Of a DNA stretch of 64,000 nt, positions 16,086 to 23,015 are shown in pieces. The stretch spans positions 289,255 to 353,254 of the forward strand of contig NC_009943.1 in the NCBI RefSeq assembly GCF_000018405.1, in the 5' to 3' direction. This DNA comes from Desulfosudis oleivorans Hxd3 (lineage in GTDB: Bacteria; Desulfobacterota; Desulfobacteria; Desulfobacterales; Desulfosudaceae). Positions within the stretch are counted from its first letter, which is position 1. Each line of letters starts with the position of its first letter. Below the pieces are notes generated by a model. That model saw nothing but the letters and a program-made list of their open reading frames with translations, was not told where the DNA came from and did no database searches. The translations under genes and the position numbers were made by a program.

Positions 16086-16599
16086 ATTTATTGTAAATGC
16101 TCGCGTTTCCGGTTTTTATTCGCACAACAGGTCCCTTGATGCGTTATGCGCCTCTAAAATCAAAAAATCAAGGGGTTCGCGGTCTGGCACATAAGCCTGA
16201 ATAAAAGATGTCAAAGTTGATGGCTTCGTAAAAAGCCCAATATCTGCGTTGCGCTGCACCCCTCGTCACTGCGGCGTACGACAAGTACGCCTCATTCCTC
16301 GGGATTTGCGGCGCCTTGATATTGAACTTTTTACTTTGCCATCCCAAACAGACTTTTTACGAGAGCATCAAAGTTGACAACCGGCTTGTTCTGAAAAGAA
16401 AAATGCGGTAGTGTCTCCGGCATAAAATTTTTATTGGGCATTTTAAAACAGGCAAAAAGATCAATCGGCGCGCCCGCGGCGTGAAAAAATTTGCGTCTTA
16501 TGATATGGAATGCCGGAAGTCACCTGTCCCAAAGGTGCTTTGGAACACACGGGGCAGATCAAAATACATGACCGGATTTGGTTTACAGGAGGAGTGTTT
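16086..16599. other. Intergenic region with a palindromic repeat element
   Basis: A 514-nt gap. Its middle is filled by a dispersed palindromic element (16211-16378). The last 100 nt lead into the cytochrome gene, whose start has GGAGGAGTG in front. No gene is convincing here. Confidence 0.6.
16211..16378. repeat. Inverted-repeat (MITE/REP-like) element, full copy
   Basis: The outer ends TGATGGCTTCGTAAAAAG and CTTTTTACGAGAGCATCA are inverted repeats. The interior has GGCGTAC-gacaa-GTACGCC as a perfect hairpin, and CCAATATC faces GATATTG. A truncated relative occurs at 19996-20065. It is non-coding. The ends and size suggest a non-autonomous mobile repeat. Confidence 0.75.
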
Positions 16600-17208
16600 A
16601 TGAAACGGTTTTTACTGATGTTCGGAATTTTCTTTGTGGTGTCTTCATTTGTTCTTACCGGTTGCGGTAAGCCCCCTGACAGCAAGAGCAAGCCGCCGAA
16701 GGGGTATGTCGCAAAGCCTGTTTCAAGGCCGGCGCCGAAAGCGGAAAAGCCGGCACCGGCGACCCCGGCCCAACAGGAAGCTCCGTCCGTTGCCGAGGCC
16801 CCGGCAAAACCGGCCCCTGCGGCCCCTGCCGCCGGTGAGGCCGGTGACGTTATTGAAATGAAGAACACAAAGGCCTTTGACCCCCATAAAATGGGGATCG
16901 TCATGTTCACCCACACCAAACATTTTTCCGCCAAGCCCGACGGATACGGCATTGCCTGCGGCGATTGTCACCACGACAAGGAGGGCAAGCCTCTGGCGTT
17001 GAAAGTCGGGGATTCGGTGCAGGGATGCATGGAGTGCCATGACAAGCCGGGCAAGACCCCGAGAAAACCGGCCGGAATTTCCCCGGCGGAGTGGGACGCC
17101 ATGCAGCTGGAGTATTATTACGGCGCAATCCACATCAACTGCATCGACTGCCACAAGGCCGGCGGCGCCGGCCCGGTGAAATGCACGGACTGTCATATCA
17201 AGCCCTGA
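16600..17208 (+). CDS. Tetraheme class III (c3-type) cytochrome lipoprotein
   Basis: A 202-residue protein with a lipoprotein signal (hydrophobic stretch then LTGC at about residue 24), an Ala-Pro-Lys-rich linker of about 60 residues that likely spans from the membrane anchor, and a C-terminal c3-type domain. That domain has four CXXCH heme sites (CGDCH, CMECH, CIDCH, CTDCH) plus extra His residues (HTKH, CHH) for bis-His ligation. It should shuttle electrons in the periplasm while tethered to a membrane. GGAGGAGTG precedes the ATG. It is followed by a strong terminator, so it forms a single-gene unit. Confidence 0.9.
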   Translation: MKRFLLMFGIFFVVSSFVLTGCGKPPDSKSKPPKGYVAKPVSRPAPKAEKPAPATPAQQEAPSVAEAPAKPAPAAPAAGEAGDVIEMKNTKAFDPHKMGIVMFTHTKHFSAKPDGYGIACGDCHHDKEGKPLALKVGDSVQGCMECHDKPGKTPRKPAGISPAEWDAMQLEYYYGAIHINCIDCHKAGGAGPVKCTDCHIKP

Positions 17209-17286
17209 CAGCAGGCATCTGATGAAGAACCGGCGCGGTTTTGCTTCCGGTTCACAACGGGTTTGCCAGGAAAAAAAAGCAAAAAA

Positions 17287-17315
17287 GGACAGCAGGGCCT
17301 CCTGCTGTCCTTTTT
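17287..17315 (+). terminator. Intrinsic terminator after the cytochrome gene
   Basis: GGACAGCAGG, loop gcct, CCTGCTGTCC, then TTTTT. The 10-bp perfect stem with a T-run is preceded by an A-rich stretch, so it may act in both directions. Confidence 0.9.
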
Positions 17316-17454
17316 GTTCCGTCAGGGCCACATCTGTATGTTAATACTTGCAAAAAAACCGGTGATCGCTTATGAACAGTAGACGATAAACTTCGCCGGG
17401 TCCGCCGCATCCTGCCGGAGCCACCGGCCATACACGTAAAGGAGTTTGTATTTT

Positions 17455-19350
17455 ATGCTTCAATTCATGCGACAAAAAGCCTCATCCATTATCATCAAAG
17501 GGGTTTTAAGCCTGGTCATTCTGGCCTTTATTTTTCTGGGCATCGGCAATTTCCGGGAGCAGCAGGAGGTGACGGCGGCCACGGTCAACGAGGAGATTGT
17601 TACCGGCCGGGAGTTCCAATACACCTACCAGCGGCTTCTGGATACCTACCGCCAGCAGTTCGGCGGTGCCTTAAACGACGACCTGCTCAAGATGCTCAAC
17701 CTCAAGGAGCAGGCCATGAACCAGCTGATCTCGGAAAAGATCATTCTGCAGCAGGCGGACAAACTGGGCCTGAACGTGTCGGACAGCGAGCTGGCCGCAA
17801 CCATCAGCAGCATTCCCGCCTTTCAGAACAACGGCCGGTTTGACAAGACCCGGTATAACCGGCTGCTGCAGAGCAACCGCATGACCGCCGCCGCCTTTGA
17901 GCAGAGCCAGAAACAGGGCCTTTTGGTCGACAAGTTGCGCACCCTGATCACCGACAGCGTTCTGGTGTCTGACAACGAGGCCCGGCAGTGGTTTGACTGG
18001 GAAAACGCCCGGGTGAAGATCACGGCCGCCGTGTTTGCGGCAGAGGGCCGTACCGACGTTGATCCCGCCGAAGCGGCGGTGGCCGCCTATTATGAGGAAC
18101 ACAAGGATCAATACAAAACACCGGAAAAACGGAAAATCACCTATGTGCGCGTGGCGCCCGCCCGCTACCTGTCCGAGGTAAAGGTGACCGAAGAAGAGAT
18201 CGCCGATTTTTACCAGGCCAACCAGGATTTCTACTGGAACGAAGAGACCGTGGAGGCCCGGCATATCCTGATTTCCCTGGAACAGGACGCGGACGAGGCC
18301 CGGGTGGAGGAAGCCCGGCAGAAAGCCGCTGATATTTACGTTATGGTGACGGACGGGGGCAAGGACTTTGCTGAAACCGCCAGGCAGTATTCAGAGGGTC
18401 CCAGCGCCGGCGAGGGCGGCTACCTGGGCGCCTTTACCCGGGAAGACATGGTGGCGCCTTTTTCGGAAAAGGCCTTTTCCATGGCGCCGGGAGAGATCAG
18501 CGAGCCGGTGAGAAGCCAGTTCGGCTGGCACATCATCAAGGTGGAAAAGGTCAACGCGGCATTCACCACGCCCCTGGACGAGGTCCGGGCGGACATTGAA
18601 AAGCAGCTGCTGGACCAGAAGGCCGGAGAGTACGCCTATGAGGAGGCCCTGACCCTGTTTGACATGGCCCTGGACACCGACAGCGTTGAACAGGCCGCCG
18701 CCTCCCGGAACCTGACGGCCGTCACTACCGACGCCATTACGCAGAACGATACCCTGGCCGATGTTGAAGCCGGCCGCACCATGGTACGCCAGGCCTTTGA
18801 CTTTGTTGAAAAAGAGATCAGCGATGTGATTACCGAAGGCAATACGCATTTTCTTTTTCAGGTGACGGAAGTGATGCCGGCCGCGGTGCCCCCGCTGGAG
18901 AACGTTCAGGCCCGCGTGATAGAAGATCTGCGGGAACAGATGCGGAAAGAGGCGGCCCAGGCCGAGGCCGAAAGCGTGCTTGAAAAGGTAAAGGCGGGCC
19001 AGCCCCTGGAGGCGGCCTGTGCCGGCACGCAGGCCGAGATCGTGGCCACCGGCTTTTTCGGCCGAACCGGCGCTGTTCCCGATATCGGCAACGAGCCGGC
19101 CCTGTCCAGAGCCGCTTTTGACCTGACCAAAAATCAGCCGGTTGCCCCGAATGTGGTGGAGGGGAGAACCGGTTATTACGTTGTGGTGTTAAACGACCAA
19201 AAGGCACCCGAGGCCTCGGAATTCGAAGAGAAGCGGGACGCTGTTGTCAAGCGGCTGACCGCGCAGAAGAAAAACGAGGTGTTCATGTCCTGGCTGAAGA
19301 CCATGCGCCAGGAAAGCGACATCACCATTGACGAGGCGTTCCTGAGGTAA
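17455..19350 (+). CDS. Periplasmic SurA/PpiD-like peptidyl-prolyl isomerase chaperone
   Basis: A 631-residue protein with the PpiD plan: a short cytoplasmic N-terminus MLQFMRQKASS, one membrane anchor (VLSLVILAFIFLGIGNF), a SurA-like N-terminal chaperone domain (to about 230), a parvulin domain (VEARHILISL through EGGYLGAFTREDMVAPFSEKAF to FGWHIIKVEKV), and a second, degenerate parvulin-like region (LRTGF-type GFFGRTGAVPDIG) before the C-terminus. It helps fold exported proteins at the outer face of the inner membrane. AAGGAG precedes the ATG by 11 nt; a TTG at 17446 in the same frame is less likely. Confidence 0.9.
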   Translation: MLQFMRQKASSIIIKGVLSLVILAFIFLGIGNFREQQEVTAATVNEEIVTGREFQYTYQRLLDTYRQQFGGALNDDLLKMLNLKEQAMNQLISEKIILQQADKLGLNVSDSELAATISSIPAFQNNGRFDKTRYNRLLQSNRMTAAAFEQSQKQGLLVDKLRTLITDSVLVSDNEARQWFDWENARVKITAAVFAAEGRTDVDPAEAAVAAYYEEHKDQYKTPEKRKITYVRVAPARYLSEVKVTEEEIADFYQANQDFYWNEETVEARHILISLEQDADEARVEEARQKAADIYVMVTDGGKDFAETARQYSEGPSAGEGGYLGAFTREDMVAPFSEKAFSMAPGEISEPVRSQFGWHIIKVEKVNAAFTTPLDEVRADIEKQLLDQKAGEYAYEEALTLFDMALDTDSVEQAAASRNLTAVTTDAITQNDTLADVEAGRTMVRQAFDFVEKEISDVITEGNTHFLFQVTEVMPAAVPPLENVQARVIEDLREQMRKEAAQAEAESVLEKVKAGQPLEAACAGTQAEIVATGFFGRTGAVPDIGNEPALSRAAFDLTKNQPVAPNVVEGRTGYYVVVLNDQKAPEASEFEEKRDAVVKRLTAQKKNEVFMSWLKTMRQESDITIDEAFLR

Positions 19351-19397
19351 GCGCTTCAGGCGGAACATAATGAGCCACGGGCAGAGGGAGGTGCGTG

Positions 19398-19649
19398 ATG
19401 TTTGGCAAACGAACATCGTCAGGCAAGGGCCGGGGCGACGAGCCCGTCTATCGTTCCTATAAACAGTGCCCGGACTGTCTTGCCAGGATGCCGCTGAACG
19501 CGACCAGGTGTCCGGAATGCAACCAGCGTGTGGGGGAGATTCAGGCCGACGGCAAGGCCCTTAAACCCACCGACTGGAAGAGCTATATCGTTACCGCCAT
19601 TCTGTTTGCCCTGTTCTATTTTTTTGTGCGATGGGCCTTTTTTACCTGA
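19398..19649 (+). CDS. Small zinc-ribbon membrane protein
   Basis: An 83-residue protein. It has a basic start, a four-Cys ribbon (CPDCLARMPLNATRCPEC, residues about 23-42) that likely binds one zinc, and a C-terminal transmembrane helix (YIVTAILFALFYFFVRWAFF). It follows the PpiD-like gene by about 50 nt and may be co-transcribed with it. Function unknown. GGGAGGTGCGTG precedes the ATG; GTG at 19395 is an alternative start. Confidence 0.75.
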   Translation: MFGKRTSSGKGRGDEPVYRSYKQCPDCLARMPLNATRCPECNQRVGEIQADGKALKPTDWKSYIVTAILFALFYFFVRWAFFT

Positions 19650-19719
19650 TTCGACGGCGCCGTTGTCAGGCCCGGCGTTTGACAACCCTTGATTTACAAA
19701 TTTTCAGAGGACGGAGCAG

Positions 19720-19998
19720 ATGCTGAATAGTAAAAATTTCTGGTATGCCAACATGGCCGGTGCTGTTGCGGGATGGGCTTTTATCATTTTCGGCGCGGCC
19801 GCGCCCTTTTCCGGCCTTCTGTACGGCCTCTGGGTCGTTGTTACCCTGCTGTGGGTCATCGGCCACCCCCTGGAACTGGCCATGGCCATTCCCGTGGCCA
19901 TGAAAGCCGGCTATTCGCCCGCTGCCGCCGTGGTCTATACCCTTGTTTTCGGTATCACCTGGTGGATACCGGTCAAGTGGGGCGTCTTCAAACCCTGA
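19720..19998 (+). CDS. Small three-helix membrane protein
   Basis: A 92-residue protein that is almost wholly hydrophobic, with three predicted membrane helices (AGAVAGWAFIIFGAAAPF, LYGLWVVVTLLWVIGHPLEL, AAVVYTLVFGITWWIPV). No family is recognised. Its last codons and stop are duplicated about 85 nt downstream, on the far side of a partial repeat element, so the 3' flank was rearranged after the gene formed. The start has GAGGACGGAGCAG in front. Confidence 0.65.
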   Translation: MLNSKNFWYANMAGAVAGWAFIIFGAAAPFSGLLYGLWVVVTLLWVIGHPLELAMAIPVAMKAGYSPAAAVVYTLVFGITWWIPVKWGVFKP

Positions 19999-20087
19999 CG
20001 GCTTTGTAAAAAGCCCAATTTCTGCGTTGCGCCGCATTCCTCGTCACTGCGGCGTACGCAAAGCGGGGCGTCTTCAAACCTGACGGC
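19978..20087. repeat. Partial MITE/REP-like copy flanked by a short duplication
   Basis: The segment 19996-20065 is a truncated copy of the 16.2-kb element (CGGCTTTGTAAAAAGCCCAA to GCGGCGTACG). It is flanked by two near-identical stretches of about 25 nt: GGGGCGTCTTCAAACCCTGA at 19979 and the same with one C fewer at 20064. The first includes the stop of the upstream membrane-protein gene. Confidence 0.7.
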
Positions 20088-20115
20088 TATTGCTGAAAAG
20101 CGGGGATTCTTTTTA

Positions 20116-20199
20116 CACCGCAAAGGCGCAAAGAGCGCAAAGAGTTATATTTTCTCCTTTATATGTAGCGTTCATGTTTGCCTTTGCGTCTCCGCGGTG
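20116..20199. repeat. Dispersed palindromic repeat (CGCAAAG type)
   Basis: CACCGCAAAGGCGCAAAG at the left faces CCTTTGCGTCTCCGCGGTG at the right with an AT-rich centre, forming a long imperfect hairpin. CGCAAAG/CTTTGCG palindromes of this kind are a common intergenic repeat in many bacterial genomes. It lies just upstream of the hydroxyacyl-CoA dehydrogenase gene. Confidence 0.7.
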
Positions 20200-20300
20200 A
20201 ATTTAGTTTTTCGAGGTTTCCTGAAGGCTGCCGGTGTCACACAACAGGCCCGGCATACACACGTCTGGAGCGCACTGTAAACAGAAAAGGAGTGTTGGCA

Positions 20301-21152
20301 ATGGAAGTTAAAACCATAATGGTTATCGGCGCCGGCCAGATGGGCAACGGCATCGCCCAGGTGGCGGCCCAGGCCGGTTATACCACCTTTATGAACGATA
20401 TCTCCGAAGACCTGGTGGACAGGGGCATGACCGCCATTGCCGGCAGCCTGGACCGGATGGTTAAAAAAGAAAAAATCACGGCTGACGACAAGACCGCCAT
20501 CCTGGGCCGGATCACACCGGCGGTGACCCTGGACCCGGCGTCCGAATGCGACCTGGTAATAGAGGCGGTGGTGGAAAAAATGTCGATCAAGGCCGATATT
20601 TTCAGCGCCCTGGACCGGCTGGCCCCTGGCCACGCCATTCTGGCCAGCAACACATCCTCGCTTCCCATCACCGGCATTGCCGCCCATACCGGACGGCCGG
20701 AAAAGGTGATCGGCATGCATTTTATGAACCCTGTGCCGGTGATGAAGCTGGTGGAGGTCATCAACGGCCTGGCCACGACCCCGGAGGTGACGGCCACGGT
20801 GCGCGCGGTGGCCGAAGCCATGGGCAAAATACCGGTGGAGTGCCGGGACGTGCCCGGATTTGTCTCCAACCGGGTGCTCATGGTCATGATCAACGAGGCC
20901 CTGTGGGAACTTTACGAAGGCGTGGCCACGGCCGAAGGCATCGACCAGATTATGAAGCTGGGCATGAACCATCCCATGGGTCCCCTGGCCCTGGCCGACC
21001 TGATCGGCCTGGACACGGTGCTGGCCATTCTGGGCGTGCTTCAGGACGGGTACGGCGACCCCAAGTACCGGCCCTCTCCGCTGCTCAAGTCCTACGTGGC
21101 CGCCGGCTGGCTGGGCCGCAAAACCGGCAGGGGTATCTACGAATATAAGTAA
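20301..21152 (+). CDS. 3-hydroxybutyryl/3-hydroxyacyl-CoA dehydrogenase
   Basis: A 283-residue protein of the usual family length (about 280-290). It has the NAD-binding motif VIGAGQMGNGIAQVAAQAGY at the N-terminus, the catalytic-His motif GMHFMNPVPVMKLVEVI and the family C-terminus GPLALADLIGLDTVLAIL through GRGIYEYK. It interconverts 3-hydroxyacyl-CoA and 3-oxoacyl-CoA in fatty-acid oxidation or butyrate-type pathways. AAAGGAG precedes the ATG. Two tiny genes follow closely on the same strand. The paralogue role cannot be told from sequence. Confidence 0.92.
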   Translation: MEVKTIMVIGAGQMGNGIAQVAAQAGYTTFMNDISEDLVDRGMTAIAGSLDRMVKKEKITADDKTAILGRITPAVTLDPASECDLVIEAVVEKMSIKADIFSALDRLAPGHAILASNTSSLPITGIAAHTGRPEKVIGMHFMNPVPVMKLVEVINGLATTPEVTATVRAVAEAMGKIPVECRDVPGFVSNRVLMVMINEALWELYEGVATAEGIDQIMKLGMNHPMGPLALADLIGLDTVLAILGVLQDGYGDPKYRPSPLLKSYVAAGWLGRKTGRGIYEYK

Positions 21153-21166
21153 GAGGAACCGGTTTT

Positions 21167-21343
21167 ATGCCGACTATTGATGAGCTCAAAGCCCAACTGG
21201 CGGCCCTGGAAGAAAAACTGGAAGAGGCCCGTGCCCGTATGCCGGCCCACTCCACAAAGCCCCTTACGATGCGCACCCTTCTCGACCTGGAAGACGAGCG
21301 GGACGCCCTGCTGGGGAAAATTGAAAAGGCGGGAAAAGAGTAG
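21167..21343 (+). CDS. Small coiled-coil protein
   Basis: A 58-residue frame opens with MPTIDELKAQLAALEEKLEE and ends KIEKAGKE; heptad-like Leu and charged residues predict a coiled coil. It begins 14 nt after the dehydrogenase stop with AAGAGGAACCGG in front, and ends 10 nt before the next gene, so it fits in one transcript. Codon use matches the neighbours. Function unknown. Confidence 0.6.
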   Translation: MPTIDELKAQLAALEEKLEEARARMPAHSTKPLTMRTLLDLEDERDALLGKIEKAGKE

Positions 21344-21353
21344 CGGTTGATCC

Positions 21354-21584
21354 ATGACACGCTGTAATCACACCAACCTGGCCCTGATACCCGAGAACCG
21401 GCCCCGGGTGCGGTGTCGGCACTGCCACCTGACCATCGAAGTCAAGGAGCTGGGAGACGGTTACTGCCCGGAGTGTTTTGAATCATCCGGCCGGAAGCAT
21501 TATGCGTTTGAGCCGGTTGCGACCGATACCACCGGCCCGTCAAGGTACCGGTGTGAAGATTGCGGCGTGGTGATCGAAGCGTGA
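21354..21584 (+). CDS. Small double zinc-ribbon-like protein
   Basis: A 76-residue protein with three Cys pairs and nearby His residues: CNH at the start, CRHCH, CPEC and a terminal CEDCG. It could bind one or two zinc ions. It ends just before the convergent terC gene. No partner is clear beyond the dehydrogenase operon. Unknown function. Confidence 0.65.
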   Translation: MTRCNHTNLALIPENRPRVRCRHCHLTIEVKELGDGYCPECFESSGRKHYAFEPVATDTTGPSRYRCEDCGVVIEA

Positions 21585-21620
21585 TCGCTGGTGCCATGCC
21601 GCCTCTTTCTGGCTTTTGAC

Positions 21621-22346
21621 TCATGCCGCACTTTTCTTCCGGCCGCGAATCCGCAGGTTCAAGACCTCCACGAACACGGAAAACCCCATGGCAAAATAGA
21701 TGTAGCCGCGCGGAATGTGCAGGTCCACCCCGTCGCCGATCAGGGCCAGGCCCACCAGCAGCAGAAAGGAGAGGGCCAGCATCTTGACCGTGGGGTGCTT
21801 TTCGATAAAGGCGCTCACCATGTCGGCCATCACGATCATCACCCCCACGGCAATCACGATGGCCGTGACCATCACCCATATCTGCTGGGCCAGGCCGATG
21901 GCCGTGATCACCGAATCCAGGGAAAACACGATATCCAGCACCATGATCTGGGTTACCACGGAAAAAAAGGAGGGCGCGATGCCGCCCTTTCGTTCCGCGT
22001 GCCTGTCCGCTTCTCCCTCGATGGCCGCGTGAATCTCCACCGTGCTCTTGGCCAGCAGAAACAAACCCCCGGCGATTAAAATGATGTCCCGGCCCGACAC
22101 CGGGTTGTCCAGCACCGAAAACAGGGGCGCGGTCAGCCGCATGATCCAGGTCAGGGAAAAAAGCAAAAGGATTCGGGTAATCAGGGCCAGGGCCAGGCCC
22201 ACGCGCCTTCCCGCGGCCTGCTGATCTTCCGGCAGCCGGCCCGCCAGAATGGCGATAAACACGATGTTGTCAATGCCCAGAACAATCTCTAAGGCCGTCA
22301 GCGCCGTCAGGGCCAGCCAGATATTGGGGTCTGCCAGGTGTTCCAT
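21621..22346 (-). CDS. TerC-family integral membrane protein
   Basis: A 241-residue TerC-type transporter with about seven membrane helices. Family signatures are visible: IWLALTALTALEIVLGIDNIVFIAIL at the start, and MVLDIVFSLDSVITAIGLAQ in the second half; the two acidic residues within helices (D in GIDN and FSLDS) are the likely metal site. TerC proteins export manganese or support tellurite resistance and protein export. It is convergent with the small zinc-ribbon gene. Downstream of its start lie the original tRNA-fMet terminator and attL, so terC was the pre-insertion neighbour of the tRNA. Confidence 0.9.
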   Translation of the reverse strand: MEHLADPNIWLALTALTALEIVLGIDNIVFIAILAGRLPEDQQAAGRRVGLALALITRILLLFSLTWIMRLTAPLFSVLDNPVSGRDIILIAGGLFLLAKSTVEIHAAIEGEADRHAERKGGIAPSFFSVVTQIMVLDIVFSLDSVITAIGLAQQIWVMVTAIVIAVGVMIVMADMVSAFIEKHPTVKMLALSFLLLVGLALIGDGVDLHIPRGYIYFAMGFSVFVEVLNLRIRGRKKSAA

Positions 22347-22403
22347 GGGCCTTTCCTTATTTTCTGTGGTGGGTATAGTCGGGGGGTTGTCTTTTCAGAA
22401 ACC

Positions 22404-22436
22404 AAAAAAGGGGCTCGTTGTAAACGATAACCCCTT
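22404..22436 (-). terminator. Original terminator of tRNA-fMet, displaced by the island
   Basis: On the minus strand AAGGGG-TTA-TCGTT-TAC-AACGA-G-CCCCTT is followed by a T-run, giving a strong hairpin. The AAGGGG arm lies inside the 64-bp attachment repeat. It now stands about 21 kb from the tRNA it once terminated. Confidence 0.75.
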
Positions 22437-22491
22437 GTTTTTATTTTGGTAGCGGGGACAGGATTCGAACCTGTGACCTTCGGGTTATGAG
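22428..22491. repeat. attL: 64-bp duplication of the tRNA-fMet 3' end
   Basis: This is an exact copy of 43340-43403, from the tRNA-fMet anticodon region through the 3' end and 19 nt beyond it. Identity stops at 22492 (T versus C). It is the displaced chromosomal half left when the island integrated. Confidence 0.93.
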
Positions 22492-23015
22492 TCCGATAAC
22501 CGTTAATAATAGTAAATCCCATAAACCCAAGACAGTCAACGCTTTGCCCCACCCACAGTGCTTTAAGCTCATTTGCTCAGCATGAAATTGATGAAATAAG
22601 CGAAATAGGATGTGGTCCCAGTGTACCAGTTTTGACCCAGTGCCAGCACTCGGCATCCTGCCTAAATCCAGGGTCGATTCATCTCCTGAGAGCTTTCCCA
22701 TCGCGGTCAAAAATTCTAAAATGATTAAAGTGTGCCTCACTGTTGACGATGATTTCGTTGGCGGGTGAACAACTGCCCCACCTTTTTCCAGTCTGCGGAA
22801 GATTATTCCTGTTACCTCTAACCCAGCCCCTGGCTCTCCCCCATTTTATTCAAAAATTGCTTGGCAAAAGCCCTATTATATTATTGTATAGGACTATACT
22901 ATAAAATAAACGTCACCTACAAGAGATAGGTTTATAGTTAGATAGTCGTATATGTTAAGAAGTAGTTGTCACTCTGTTCCATAACCACCAACGCAGTCAT
23001 AATGCCGAGGGTGCT
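22492..23015. other. Left end of the island, no convincing gene
   Basis: This 524-nt stretch begins at attL and becomes very AT-rich at 22860-22970 (CTATTATATTATTGTATAGG and related), which probably supplies the promoter for the radical-SAM fusion gene. A minus-strand frame spans 22441-22740 but runs out through the tRNA fragment and shows no family similarity. Confidence 0.5.

Noticed and set aside
22441..22740. 99-codon minus-strand frame at the left island end
   Set aside because: Its 3' part is the tRNA fragment in attL, and the remainder shows no recognisable domain. It is left as unannotated sequence.
22976..22981. GTTCC half-site near the start of the radical-SAM fusion gene
   Set aside because: No GGAAC follows at the 7-nt distance, so it is not counted as a copy of the operator.
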